The notes beneath the pieces are model-generated. The model was not told the DNA's origin. It worked only from the letters and a program-made list of their open reading frames with translations, and did no database searches. The position numbers and the translations under genes were made by a program. From Clostridiaceae bacterium (GTDB lineage: Bacteria; Bacillota; Clostridia; Lachnospirales; Lachnospiraceae): a stretch of 64,000 nt of DNA. Shown here one piece after another: positions 1-8,167 of the stretch; within the stretch, counting starts at the first letter, position 1, and the number at the start of each line of letters is the position of its first letter. The stretch lies in assembly GCA_009911305.1 (NCBI GenBank), contig QXXC01000020.1, positions 1 to 64,000 on the forward strand, written 5' to 3'.

Positions 1-2
1 AA

Positions 3-206
3 AAGCAAGGGAAACCTTGCAAAATAAGGAAATTTTTTACGAAGCATATTTACTCAAGTGGCAAACTCGGGGTTAAGCGCGTGATGCTGACGTATGAAGA
101 GGGGTATAACGCCGGCATAGTGGAATTTGGGGTCGAGGGAGGAATCCTGGAGATCGAGCTGCCGCCGGCCGGGGCGGCCGTTCTGGCGGCGGAAAAATAT
201 ATTTAA
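3..206 (+). CDS. C-terminal end of an unidentified protein (truncated by window edge)
   Basis: One frame is open from the window edge to a TAA at 204-206, giving about 67 residues that end ELPPAGAAVLAAEKYI. No internal start is needed, so this is read as the tail of a gene beginning outside the window. The alternating charged and hydrophobic residues followed by an LPP-turn and a hydrophobic strand resemble the C-terminal beta-sandwich that closes many alpha-amylase-family enzymes, such as branching enzymes. That is only a resemblance and no catalytic residue is visible. The following tRNA genes have their own promoter-like sequence. Confidence 0.4.
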   Translation, partial: KQGKPCKIRKFFTKHIYSSGKLGVKRVMLTYEEGYNAGIVEFGVEGGILEIELPPAGAAVLAAEKYI

Positions 207-211
207 AACGC

Positions 212-240
212 TTGATTTTTTTTGATTCCTGTGCTATGCT
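212..240 (+). promoter_or_regulatory. Probable promoter of the tRNA-Tyr/tRNA-Leu pair
   Basis: TTGATT at 212-217 and TATGCT at 235-240 are separated by 17 bp, a reasonable sigma-A match. Transcription would begin about 15-18 nt before the 5' end of tRNA-Tyr. It lies directly after the stop codon of the preceding gene. Confidence 0.5.
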
Positions 241-262
241 TTTATAGCATTATATGAATCAT

Positions 263-344
263 GGATGGGTTCCCGAGTGGCCAAAGGGGGCAGACTGTAA
301 ATCTGTTGCGTCTCGCTTCGGTGGTTCGAATCCACCTCCATCCA
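263..344 (+). tRNA. tRNA-Tyr (anticodon GTA)
   Basis: The acceptor strand GGATGGG pairs with TCCATCC followed by discriminator A at 344. The anticodon loop CTGTAAA presents GTA, read as tyrosine. The long variable arm is of the class II type expected for bacterial tRNA-Tyr. The T-loop GGTTCGAATCC is canonical. The 3' CCA is not encoded and must be added after transcription. It is followed 7 nt later by tRNA-Leu. Confidence 0.95.
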
Positions 345-351
345 TTTATTG

Positions 352-437
352 GCCGCAGTGGCGGAACTGGCAGACGCCCGGGACTTAAAATCCCGTGGGT
401 AGTGATACCCGTACCGGTTCGATTCCGGTCTGCGGCA
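352..437 (+). tRNA. tRNA-Leu (anticodon TAA)
   Basis: The acceptor strand GCCGCAG pairs with CTGCGGC, followed by discriminator A at 437. The anticodon loop CTTAAAA gives TAA (Leu, UUA codons). It has the class II variable arm (GTGGGTAGTGATACCC region) and a canonical T-loop GGTTCGATTCC. CCA is not encoded. It is probably co-transcribed with the tRNA-Tyr just upstream and ended by the hairpin that follows. Confidence 0.95.
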
Positions 438-443
438 CGCAAA

Positions 444-469
444 AGCTCTGAACGTTCAGGGCTTTTTTT
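444..469 (+). terminator. Rho-independent terminator of the tRNA pair
   Basis: AGCTCTGAA pairs with TTCAGGGCT (one G-T pair) around a tight centre, followed by a run of seven T residues at 463-469. Confidence 0.85.
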
Positions 470-545
470 AATGCGCAGACCCGCGCAATGAAACACTGGG
501 CGGCGCGGGCCCCGCATTCTGCCGGTTCGGCTTATGTTCTCTTCA

Positions 546-1271
546 TCAGCACCGGGCCATGGCCGCCTCATCGGCAATCACGACAACGTCGGGATGGAAT
601 TGAAGAATCGAAGCCGGAACAGCCGGAGTAACCGGTCCGAACAGGGATTTCTGAAGGATTTCGGCTTTATCGCTGCCGCTGACCAGGAAAACGATCCGGC
701 GCGCTCTCATGATGGTCCCGATGCCCATGGTAAATGCCTGCCGGGGTACGTCATCGGCAGAGGCAAAAAACCGCTTGTTGGCCTCGATCGTCATCTCAGT
801 TAAGTCCACACAGTGGGTTTCGGCGGCAAAGTGATCGTCCGGCTCATTGAAACCAATATGGCCGTCATGGCCCAGGCCGAGCACCTGCAGATCAACTCCG
901 CCCAGAGAGCGGATCACGTCCTCATAGCGCGCGCATTCCGCGGCGGCGTCCTGTGCGGTTCCGTCCGGGATATTGGTCTGCGCCATATCAATATTGACGT
1001 GGGAAAACAGGTGATGGTTCATAAAATAGTAGTAGCTCTGGTCATTGTCCCGGGTCAGTCCTTTGTATTCGTCAAGGTTTGCAGTCTTTACTCCGGAGAA
1101 ATCGAGTTCTCCGTTTTTGTATTTTTCAACCAGGTACTCGTAGGTTCCGATTGGCGTGGAGCCGGTGGCAAGCCCCAATACGCAGTCCGGCTTTGTCACG
1201 ATCTGGGCCGCAATCACGCAGGCAGCCTTTTTGCTCATTTCATCATAGTTTTTTACCTTATAGATTTTCAT
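546..1271 (-). CDS. nagB: Glucosamine-6-phosphate deaminase
   Basis: NagB converts glucosamine-6-phosphate to fructose-6-phosphate plus ammonia, the last step of amino-sugar catabolism in the cytoplasm. The 241-residue product has the sugar-phosphate-binding loop LGLATGSTPIG near residue 33, the NLDEYKGL segment with the catalytic Asp, and the LGLGHDGHIGFNEP motif that contains the catalytic His. The start at 1271 (MKIYKVK) is preferred over an in-frame ATG 10 codons upstream because GGAGGAA lies just before it. The length is normal, on the short side for the family. The partner deacetylase nagA is about 56 kb away at 57289, so the pathway genes are not linked here. Confidence 0.96.
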   Translation of the reverse strand: MKIYKVKNYDEMSKKAACVIAAQIVTKPDCVLGLATGSTPIGTYEYLVEKYKNGELDFSGVKTANLDEYKGLTRDNDQSYYYFMNHHLFSHVNIDMAQTNIPDGTAQDAAAECARYEDVIRSLGGVDLQVLGLGHDGHIGFNEPDDHFAAETHCVDLTEMTIEANKRFFASADDVPRQAFTMGIGTIMRARRIVFLVSGSDKAEILQKSLFGPVTPAVPASILQFHPDVVVIADEAAMARC

Positions 1272-1523
1272 ATCAGTTCCTCCATTTAAGAATATTTGCA
1301 TTCATAGTTTAGAATACCATTTTTAAGTCATAGTTTCAATGGATATCCGCATAAAATAGATAGCAAAGGATAGAGTGGTGTTACTGTTCACACGCCAGCC
1401 AATGCGGGGTGTTTTTGGTAAGTGCAGCGCGAAGCGTGTTACAGGGCACAGCCCGGCAGGGTGTAGGCCATAGCTGGCAGATGGAACGGGTTCATTGAAA
1501 TTTATATAAAGAGGAGTGATGGC

Positions 1524-3344
1524 ATGACTAATTTTCAGAGGCTAATTTCATATATTTATACCTACGAAGGCGGGATAAAGGGAAAAAATATCGGCTTTGC
1601 CAAGCTGGAAGTCCGGGGGAGCCAGTGCCGCATCACAGTCAATGTCAAAAAAATATTTGTAGGCGGAAATCCGATCGGCGTATATATGCTGACCGGGCGG
1701 GAGGAGATCCGGATAGGGACGCTGTTTGCGAGAAACGGTTCCGGCGAGTTCCGCACAGTGATACATACCCAGGATCTGGAGCATACGGGCCGCAGCCTGG
1801 ACGACTGCTACGGGCTCAGCGTTCATGACGTCGAAAGTAACTGGCGCTCGTATACAACGATCTGGGAGGACGCCGTTGCCCATGCGGCTGAGGTCGATCT
1901 GGCGGACGTGACAGCCGGCCAGGCGGCCAGGAATGCGGCCGGGAACACGCACAGCACATCTCAAAATACACCGCAAAGCATGCTTCAAAACACTTCTCAT
2001 AATATATCTCAGGATACATTCCCCAATACAGACACCGTGCAAATGAAAGAGCCGTCCCTGGAATCCCGGACAGCCCCGCTTCCGATCTCAGAGGAAATTG
2101 AGAGGGAGCTGGAGCGCGAGGAATTAAAGCAGATGGGGATGCCGGGAAGCGAGATCCCCCAAAAACAGACGAAGGCGGGAAATGTGGTCCGCCTGTATGC
2201 AGATGGCAGGGCGGAGCGTCTGGGAACTCTGCCGGAATTAATTCCGGAGCCCCGGATTGTGAAGGAGGAGGAAGAAGCCCCGGCCGCGGCTCCTGATTTT
2301 CATGAGGATGAAAATGCCGCAGGATATGAAGACGCAAACCTGCAGCCGCAGGAACAGCCGGCCGGAGAGGATGCAGTGGGCGCAGAGGCTGTTGGGGAGG
2401 CTGTGCCAAAGCTGCAGGCGGGCCTTAAAGCGGCAGAAGAGCTTCAGACTGTGCAGGAAGTCCTGTCAGAGACAGAGGGCGCAGCGGAAACGTCAGAGCC
2501 TCAGAGCGTCCCGGAGGCGATGGCAGAAGCACAGATGGGTATGGAGATTCTGCAGGCTGTACAGGAGGCGTCAGAGCCGCCCCTGAGCGTACCGGAAGGC
2601 ATGGGAGATGAGGCGGCCGTTTTGGAATCTGTGGCGGGTGAAGAGGCGTATCCGGCATTTTCCGGAAATACAGGCGGGCCTGCGCTGGGATTTGTGGAGG
2701 AATCGCATCCTGCTATGGAGTCAGAGGCCGTGGTATCCCAGAGCCCGCAGCCATTCAGGCAGGCGGGCCCGGCTCTGTCCCAGGGAGGGCTGCGCCGGGA
2801 AATCAGGAATCAGGTTTCCATGCGCCCCGGCGCTCCCCTGGAGCGTCTGCAAAAGCAGGAGGCCGCCCCGGCGCCGCCCCCGCAGCCGATTTCTCCGGCA
2901 GCGGAGCAAAACGCTTCCCGGACGGCTCCGTCAGGCTCTGTCATTTCCTTCAAAGAGAGAAGCGACACGCAGAGCGAACAGGAAATGTGGGAAATGTTGC
3001 GAAAGCGTTATCCCAAGATCCTGGCCTTTGACTATGCTGACGGCTGCGAAATCCTGACCATAAAGCCGCAGGATATCGGGCTGCTTCCCAGAGAGGCGTG
3101 GGTATATGGGAATAACAGCTTCCTTCTGCACGGCTTTTACAGCTTCCGCTATCTGATTCTGGCGAGGCTGAATAACCCGAACGGCCGGCCGCGCCATCTC
3201 CTGGGAATACCGGGCCATTACTACAGCAATGAAAAATATATGGCAGCCATGTTTGGCTTTCCTGATTTTGTCCTGTCAAAAAACCAGCCGCCGAAGGACG
3301 GACGCTTCGGGTACTGGTATACGGATATTAAGATCGGAGAATAA
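1524..3344 (+). CDS. DUF6128-like two-domain protein with long acidic linker
   Basis: This 606-residue protein has no signal peptide or membrane segment. Residues 1-130 form a compact domain (FQRLISYIYTYEGG at the start, then GFAKLEVRG) and residues about 490-606 form a second one (ending in PDFVLSK...FGYWYTDIK). The roughly 350 residues between them are very rich in Glu, Ala, Pro and Gln and look disordered, with local repeats of HTSTSQNT-like and QEVLSETEGAAE-like composition. The C-terminal block, with a GNNSFLLHGFYSFRYL segment, is what I associate with the Lachnospiraceae family DUF6128; that assignment is from memory. Function is unknown. The start has a good ribosome site (GAGGAG) 9 nt upstream. 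tadA follows about 115 bp downstream on the same strand. Confidence 0.75.
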   Translation: MTNFQRLISYIYTYEGGIKGKNIGFAKLEVRGSQCRITVNVKKIFVGGNPIGVYMLTGREEIRIGTLFARNGSGEFRTVIHTQDLEHTGRSLDDCYGLSVHDVESNWRSYTTIWEDAVAHAAEVDLADVTAGQAARNAAGNTHSTSQNTPQSMLQNTSHNISQDTFPNTDTVQMKEPSLESRTAPLPISEEIERELEREELKQMGMPGSEIPQKQTKAGNVVRLYADGRAERLGTLPELIPEPRIVKEEEEAPAAAPDFHEDENAAGYEDANLQPQEQPAGEDAVGAEAVGEAVPKLQAGLKAAEELQTVQEVLSETEGAAETSEPQSVPEAMAEAQMGMEILQAVQEASEPPLSVPEGMGDEAAVLESVAGEEAYPAFSGNTGGPALGFVEESHPAMESEAVVSQSPQPFRQAGPALSQGGLRREIRNQVSMRPGAPLERLQKQEAAPAPPPQPISPAAEQNASRTAPSGSVISFKERSDTQSEQEMWEMLRKRYPKILAFDYADGCEILTIKPQDIGLLPREAWVYGNNSFLLHGFYSFRYLILARLNNPNGRPRHLLGIPGHYYSNEKYMAAMFGFPDFVLSKNQPPKDGRFGYWYTDIKIGE

Positions 3345-3460
3345 AGCAGTTGCTAAAATGCCGCGCGGCATTTATACTGAACATACCGGCAGCAGGACGG
3401 CGGCTTTGCCGGGCTGCTGCCCGTAATATCAGAATGCAGGAGGATAAAGAGGGGCCCAAA

Positions 3461-3946
3461 ATGGCAGGAGAGGAAAAGTACATGAAGGCAGCCATACGGG
3501 AGGCTGTAAAAGCCCGCGCATTGGGCGAGGTTCCGATTGGCTGCGTGATCGTTTATGAGGATAAAATTATCGGCAGGGGCTACAACCGCAGAATGGTTGA
3601 CAGGAATGTGCTGGCCCATGCGGAGCTGACGGCGATCCGGAAGGCATGCCGGAAGATGGGAGACTGGCGTCTGGAGGGCTGTACGATGTATGTAACGCTT
3701 GAGCCGTGCCCGATGTGCGCCGGGGCCATCGTACAGGCCCGGATCCCGGAAATCCGGATTGGCTCCATGAATCCCAAGGCCGGCTGCGCCGGATCTGTGC
3801 TGAACTTATTGCAGGAAAAGGGATTTAACCATCAGGTCCGGGTGGAGACGGGAATTCTGGGAGAAGAATGCTCGCAGATGCTGAGTGAGTTTTTTAAGGA
3901 ATTGAGGAAAAAGAAAAAGGAAGGCGCGGCCGTTCAGATAAGCTGA
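3461..3946 (+). CDS. tadA: tRNA-specific adenosine deaminase
   Basis: TadA deaminates the wobble adenosine of tRNA-Arg(ACG) to inosine. The 161-residue protein carries the zinc deaminase signature: His53-Ala-Glu55 (LAHAELTA) and Cys83-Pro-Met-Cys86 (EPCPMC), with the proton-shuttle Glu at position 55. The frame is open further upstream, but the ATG at 3461 gives the usual family length and is preceded by AGGAGG and GAGGGG. The last codons lie inside a hairpin that also serves the convergent ilvE gene. Confidence 0.95.
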   Translation: MAGEEKYMKAAIREAVKARALGEVPIGCVIVYEDKIIGRGYNRRMVDRNVLAHAELTAIRKACRKMGDWRLEGCTMYVTLEPCPMCAGAIVQARIPEIRIGSMNPKAGCAGSVLNLLQEKGFNHQVRVETGILGEECSQMLSEFFKELRKKKKEGAAVQIS

Positions 3947-3959
3947 ATGGCTGCGCCTT
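3906..3959 (-). terminator. Terminator of ilvE, overlapping the end of tadA
   Basis: AAGGCGCGGCCGTTCAG (3921-3937) pairs with CTGAATGGCTGCGCCTT (3943-3959). Read on the minus strand, the hairpin is followed by a T-rich tract (complement of GAAAAAGAAAAAGG at 3907-3920). This suits termination of the leftward ilvE transcript; in the plus direction there is no T-run. Confidence 0.75.
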
Positions 3960-3987
3960 CTGCCTTGCGGCCGGTTCGCGCGAACAT

Positions 3988-5013
3988 TTACTGAATCACC
4001 TTAATCCATCCCTCCGGAGCCTTGATGCGCCCCATCTGGATGCCGGTCAGGGTATCGTAGAGCTTTTGAGTCACAGGCCCCATCTTCTCCATACCGCTCG
4101 GGAAGCAGATCTCGTTGCCGTGATCAACGATCTTGCCTACCGGAGAGATCACGGCCGCCGTTCCGCACAGGCCGCACTCTGCAAAATCCTTTACCTCCTC
4201 AAGCAGGATTTCGCGTTCCTCTGTCTCCAGCCCAAGGTAGTCCCTGGCGGCCTGGAGGATGGATCGGCGCGTGATGGAAGGAAGAATACTGGAGGATTTC
4301 GGCGTAACGACCTTATTGTCCCTGGTCACGAAAATCAGGTTTGCGCCGCCCGTCTCCTCGATCTTCGTGCGCGTGCCGGGATCTAAGTATACATTCTCAT
4401 CAAAGCCCTGCCGGTGGGCGTCCACGATGGCGTGAAGGCTCATGGCATAGTTCAGCCCTGCTTTAATATGTCCGGTTCCGCGGGGGGCCGCGCGGTCAAA
4501 ATCGCTTACGCGGATCGTGATCGGTTTTGCGCCGCCCTTAAAATAGGGTCCGACAGGAGTGGCAAAGATGCGGAACTGGTACTCCGTGGCAGGTTTTACG
4601 CCGATCACGGAGTTGAAGCCGAACATGTAGGGGCGCAGATACAGGCTTGCGCCTGAACCATAGGGCGGCACATAGGCGGCATTGGCCTCCACTACCTTCT
4701 GAACCGCGTCAATAAACCGCTCTTTCGGGAAAGGCGGCATCTCTAAGCCGGCGGCAGAATTCATCATGCGCTCTGCATTTAAGTCAGGGCGGAAGGCCAC
4801 AATATGGCCGTCCTCTGTGGTATAAGCCTTTAAGCCCTCAAAACATGTCTGTGCGTACTGTAATACACAGGCGCACTCGCTTAAGGTAATGGCCGGATCG
4901 GTGATCAGAGCGCCGTCGTCCCAGGCGCCGTCCTTATACTGGGATACATAGCGGTAATCGGTCTGGATATAACCAAAACCAATATTTGCCCAATCGATGT
5001 TCTTTTTTTCCAT
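3988..5013 (-). CDS. ilvE: Branched-chain amino acid aminotransferase
   Basis: A fold-type IV PLP enzyme that interconverts Leu, Ile and Val with their 2-oxo acids using 2-oxoglutarate/glutamate. The 341-residue length, the N-terminal block (NIGFGYIQTDYRY), the segment AQTCFEGLKAYTTEDG that lines the active site, and the substrate/cofactor region ETGGANLIFV are typical of the larger BCAT subgroup. The PLP lysine lies in the GTGHIKAGLNYA segment (K at about residue 184). The start follows GGAGACC just upstream. It stands alone, convergent with tadA. A second, smaller class IV aminotransferase lies at 40076, so the genome has at least two of these enzymes. Confidence 0.95.
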   Translation of the reverse strand: MEKKNIDWANIGFGYIQTDYRYVSQYKDGAWDDGALITDPAITLSECACVLQYAQTCFEGLKAYTTEDGHIVAFRPDLNAERMMNSAAGLEMPPFPKERFIDAVQKVVEANAAYVPPYGSGASLYLRPYMFGFNSVIGVKPATEYQFRIFATPVGPYFKGGAKPITIRVSDFDRAAPRGTGHIKAGLNYAMSLHAIVDAHRQGFDENVYLDPGTRTKIEETGGANLIFVTRDNKVVTPKSSSILPSITRRSILQAARDYLGLETEEREILLEEVKDFAECGLCGTAAVISPVGKIVDHGNEICFPSGMEKMGPVTQKLYDTLTGIQMGRIKAPEGWIKVIQ

Positions 5014-5081
5014 AAGGGTCTCCTATCTCTGGTTCGTTTGTTATTCATGTGTTACAGTATTAAATTCATTATAAAATGTTG

Positions 5082-5260
5082 GGGTCAAAAGGCCTTTTGC
5101 CCCCTCTGATACCGGATTGCTCCGTACGTTGTACTCCCGCAATCCTCAAAAACATTCAAAATCCGCCCTGATCGGGCTGCTTTTTCATGTTTTTGGCGGG
5201 TCCCAAGTTCAAAAATCCTCCTGCAGGCAAGCCTGCATCGGATTTTAGACCTTTTGACCC
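5082..5260. repeat. Structured inverted-repeat-bounded intergenic element (type A)
   Basis: The 455-bp gap between ilvE and the next gene contains a 179-bp unit bounded by perfect 11-bp inverted repeats, GGGTCAAAAGG (5082-5092) and CCTTTTGACCC (5250-5260). The left end also forms a local near-palindrome centred on CAAAAGGCCTTTTG (5086-5099), so the ends can pair with each other or locally. Inside are further stems: GATTGC...GCAATC around 5114-5142, GCCCTGATCGGGC near 5164, and TGCAGGCAAGCCTGCA (5222-5237). The 9-mer TCATTATAA occurs on both sides (5066-5074, 5266-5274), possibly a target duplication. I see no ORF in it. Comparable elements are, from memory, common in Lachnospiraceae intergenic regions. 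Confidence 0.65.
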
Positions 5261-5361
5261 TAGTATCATTATAATGATTTCTTGGCTATGTTGCAAGTTA
5301 AAAGTTGTATGATTGTACATGCGCCGTTGCCAGCCGGAAAAGAGATTTTTAGCAAAAGCTC

Positions 5362-5390
5362 TTTACAGATTCACTTTAGTATGATAATAT
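5362..5390 (+). promoter_or_regulatory. Probable promoter of the amino acid ABC operon
   Basis: TTTACA at 5362-5367 and TAATAT at 5385-5390 are spaced 17 bp apart, upstream of the binding-protein gene at 5469. Confidence 0.5.
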
Positions 5391-5468
5391 GTCATTGCGT
5401 TAAAAAGCACAGGCTGTTATCTGACACTGGTTTCAGTCAGGTATGGGGCCCATGATGAGGAGGATATT

Positions 5469-6359
5469 ATGAAAAAGAGAATATTATGCGCAGCCATCGC
5501 GTCGGTGATGGCATTATCCATGGCGGCATGCGGTCAGGAGAAGGCGGCGCAGACGCCTGAGGAGACGCCGGCCGCGGCAGAGAAGGAGACAGCGGCCGGG
5601 CAGGAGACTGACGAAGCAGAGGACGGCGCGGCAGAGACAGAGAGCCCGGAGGCAGAGGGTGAAGGAGGAACGCTTATCGTGGGCTTTGACCAGGATTTCC
5701 CGCCCATGGGATTTGTGGGGAACGACGGGGAATTTACGGGCTTTGATCTGGCCCTGGCAGAGGAGACGGCAAAGCGTCTGGGCCTTACGTTTACGCCTCA
5801 GCCGATCGCATGGGATTCTAAGGATATGGAGCTGGAGTCCGGCAATATTGACTGTATCTGGAACGGCTTTACGATGACCGGGCGCGAGGACAATTATACG
5901 TGGACAGAGCCCTATATGGCGAATACGCAGGTGTTTGTGGTGGCAAAGGATTCCGGCATTTCCAGCCAGGCGGATCTGGCGGGCAGGGTTGTGGAGGTGC
6001 AGATTGATTCTTCCGCCGAGGCGGCGCTCAAAGAGGCAGCGGATCTGACGGCTACCTTCGGCCAGCTCCTCACAACCGCAGATTATAATACGGCGTTTAT
6101 GGATCTGGAGCAGGGAGCGGTGGACGCGATCGCGATGGATGTGATCGTGGCTGGATATCAGATTAAGCAGAGGAATGCGGATTTTGTGATTCTGGACGAG
6201 AGCCTTTCAGAAGAGGAGTACGGCGTTGGCTTTAAGAAGGGAAATGAGGAGCTGAGGGACAAGGTTCAGGGAGCCCTTGAGGAGATGGCTGCAGACGGGA
6301 CCTTAAAACGTATTTCCGAGGAATGGTTCGGCGAGGATATCACGACCATCGGAAAATAA
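5469..6359 (+). CDS. Polar amino acid ABC transporter, substrate-binding lipoprotein
   Basis: A 296-residue solute-binding protein of family 3. It has a lipoprotein signal peptide with lipobox LSMAAC, so the mature protein is tethered by Cys21 outside the membrane. A roughly 45-residue Glu/Ala/Thr-rich linker (residues 22-65) is followed by the binding fold, starting LIVGFDQDFPPMGF and containing the family-typical GFDLALAEE and WNGFTMTGRE segments. Ribosome site GAGGAGGA lies just before the ATG. It is the first gene of a binding protein-permease-ATPase set. Exact ligand is not readable; the family binds polar amino acids or cystine. Confidence 0.93.
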   Translation: MKKRILCAAIASVMALSMAACGQEKAAQTPEETPAAAEKETAAGQETDEAEDGAAETESPEAEGEGGTLIVGFDQDFPPMGFVGNDGEFTGFDLALAEETAKRLGLTFTPQPIAWDSKDMELESGNIDCIWNGFTMTGREDNYTWTEPYMANTQVFVVAKDSGISSQADLAGRVVEVQIDSSAEAALKEAADLTATFGQLLTTADYNTAFMDLEQGAVDAIAMDVIVAGYQIKQRNADFVILDESLSEEEYGVGFKKGNEELRDKVQGALEEMAADGTLKRISEEWFGEDITTIGK

Positions 6360-6384
6360 AAGACAGTTGATGTGATAAGCTTAT

Positions 6385-6454
6385 GGCCGCTGTGCAGAGG
6401 AACGCGGGGCGCGCAGGTATATCCTGCCGGCTGAACCGTTTTGGCGCAGCGGCC
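6385..6454 (+). other. Intercistronic stem-loop between binding protein and permease
   Basis: GGCCGCTGTGC (6385-6395) pairs with GCGCAGCGGCC (6444-6454) in a 207-bp gap inside the operon. TGCAGAGG and CCTCTGCA offer an alternative pairing. There is no T-run, so it is more likely to protect the 3' end of the binding-protein message or limit downstream expression than to be a full terminator. Such gaps are common where the binding protein is needed in excess. Confidence 0.45.
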
Positions 6455-6566
6455 TCTGCATTTCAGACATACCCAAAGGGCGCGCCGTCATGCAGGCTCC
6501 TTCGCATCGGGGGGCGCTTTGTGCCGCAGGGTATCATGGAAAGAAGAAATACAGGAAGGGACGATT

Positions 6567-7226
6567 ATGGGGAAAATGACAATCCAGCAGATGGTAATGC
6601 AATTGGCGGGAGGAATGGGGATCAGCATTCAGATTTTTGTGACGACGCTTCTGTTTTCGCTGCCCCTGGGGTTACTGATTGCCTTTGGGCGGATGTCCCG
6701 GAGCCGTCTGCTGCAGACGCTTGTGAAGTTTTACATATCCGTCATGCGGGGAACGCCTCTGATGCTGCAGTTGATGGTGGTTTATTTCGGCCCCTATTAT
6801 CTGTTCCGCATAAAAGTCGGCTCCGGGTACAGGCTGTGGGCTGCCTTTATCGGATTTGTGATTAATTACGCCGCATATTTTGCAGAGATTTACCGGAGCG
6901 GGATCCAGTCCATGCCGGCCGGACAGTACGAGGCGGCCCGGGTTCTGGGGTACAGCCGGTTTCAGACCTTTTTTAAAATTATTCTGCCGCAGGTGATGAA
7001 GCGGATCCTCCCCTCTGTCACCAATGAGGTGATTACGCTTGTAAAGGATACATCCCTGGCCTTTACGCTGAGCGTGGCGGAGATGTTTTCCATTGCCAAG
7101 GCTCTGGCAGCCTCCCAGACGAATATGATTCCCTTTGTGGCAGCAGGCGTATTTTATTATATTTTTAACCTGCTGGTCGCTGTGGGGATGGAGTGGATTG
7201 AAAAAAAGATGGATTATTATCGTTAG
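6567..7226 (+). CDS. Polar amino acid ABC transporter, permease
   Basis: A 219-residue inner-membrane permease of the HisMQ type. It begins MGKMTIQQMVMQLAGG, has several hydrophobic helices, the MRGTPLMLQ segment, and the EAA loop (GQYEAARVLGYSRFQTFFKIILPQ) that contacts the ATPase. The frame is open 42 codons further upstream, but the ATG at 6567 has a GGAAGGG ribosome site and matches the family start. The single permease gene suggests a homodimeric channel. Confidence 0.94.
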   Translation: MGKMTIQQMVMQLAGGMGISIQIFVTTLLFSLPLGLLIAFGRMSRSRLLQTLVKFYISVMRGTPLMLQLMVVYFGPYYLFRIKVGSGYRLWAAFIGFVINYAAYFAEIYRSGIQSMPAGQYEAARVLGYSRFQTFFKIILPQVMKRILPSVTNEVITLVKDTSLAFTLSVAEMFSIAKALAASQTNMIPFVAAGVFYYIFNLLVAVGMEWIEKKMDYYR

Positions 7227-7256
7227 TTGTTGAAAGAGGCGGGAGGGCTGTGGATT

Positions 7257-8018
7257 ATGAAGCTGTTGGAGCTGAATCATGTGGAAAAGTCGTTTGATGA
7301 GCTGGAGGTTTTGAAGGATATTTCCATGAGCGTGGAGGAGGGCGAGATTGTGTCCGTCATCGGGCCGTCCGGTTCCGGCAAATCGACGCTGCTGCGCTGC
7401 GCTACCATGCTGGAAACCATGGATCGCGGAGAGCTGATCTATATGGGGAAAAAGGCGGCATGGAACGGGCCGGAGGGAAGGGCCGTCTATGCAGGAAAAA
7501 GGGAATTAAAAGAGATCCAGAAGCAGTACGGCCTGGTGTTCCAGAATTTCAACCTTTTTCCGCACTATTCGGTGATGAAAAATATTACGGACGCGCCGCT
7601 TCATGTACAGAAGCGCGGCAGGGATGCCGTTTATGCGGAGGCGAGGGAGCTTCTGAAGAAAATGGGGCTGGAGGATAAAGAGGACGCGTATCCGTGCCAG
7701 CTTTCGGGCGGCCAGTGCCAGCGGGTGGCTATTGCAAGGGCGCTGGCGCTTAATCCGAAGATCCTGTTTTTTGACGAGCCGACCTCGGCCCTTGATCCGG
7801 AGCTCACGGGCGAGGTGCTGAAGGTGATAAAATCCCTGTCGGATCTGCATATAGCAATGGTGATCGTCACGCATGAGATGGCGTTTGCGAGGGATATATC
7901 GGATCGCGTGATTTTTATGGCAGGAGGCGTGATCGTGGAAGAGGGGACGCCGGAGCAGGTGTTCTCATCCGGGAATGAGAGGACGCAGAGCTTTTTGGGG
8001 CGGTATATTCTTTCATAA
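7257..8018 (+). CDS. Polar amino acid ABC transporter, ATP-binding protein
   Basis: A 253-residue ABC ATPase that powers the upstream binding protein and permease. Visible motifs are Walker A GPSGSGKST, the Q-loop region GLVFQNFNLFPHYSV, the signature LSGGQCQRVAIARAL, Walker B ILFFDEPTSALDPE and the switch His in VIVTHEM. The start at 7257 (MKLLELNHVEKSF) is preferred to a TTG 10 codons earlier because GGGAGG lies upstream. It is 30 bp after the permease, and is the last gene of the operon. Confidence 0.95.
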   Translation: MKLLELNHVEKSFDELEVLKDISMSVEEGEIVSVIGPSGSGKSTLLRCATMLETMDRGELIYMGKKAAWNGPEGRAVYAGKRELKEIQKQYGLVFQNFNLFPHYSVMKNITDAPLHVQKRGRDAVYAEARELLKKMGLEDKEDAYPCQLSGGQCQRVAIARALALNPKILFFDEPTSALDPELTGEVLKVIKSLSDLHIAMVIVTHEMAFARDISDRVIFMAGGVIVEEGTPEQVFSSGNERTQSFLGRYILS

Positions 8019-8078
8019 TGCCGGTTTGGTTCATCCCTGAATCGTCAGAACAGACTGTAAACTGTAAAAATAATAGAG

Positions 8079-8108
8079 TTGACAATAGGAAGGGAGAGGG
8101 GATATAAT
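8079..8108 (+). promoter_or_regulatory. Promoter of bioB-bioY
   Basis: TTGACA at 8079-8084 and TATAAT at 8103-8108, both exact consensus hexamers, are spaced 18 bp apart, 60 bp before bioB. I looked for a BirA-type palindrome overlapping it and did not find a convincing one. Confidence 0.75.
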
Positions 8109-8167
8109 TGATGCAGTTAAAGGAACCGTGAGCCTGTCTGAGCGGCGGTACGGAAAGGGGACTGCAG

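Noticed and set aside
242-577. Open frame antisense across the two tRNA genes
   Set aside because: It covers both tRNAs and the terminator and has no ribosome site, so it is an artefact of tRNA sequence.
5014-5468. Possible T-box or other riboswitch upstream of ilvE
   Set aside because: The region is highly structured, but I found no T-box sequence or specifier loop, and the structure is bounded by inverted repeats. I treat it as a repeat element instead.
8019-8167. BirA operator over the bioB promoter
   Set aside because: The promoter is clear, but no convincing GTTAAC-type palindrome with the right spacing is visible.
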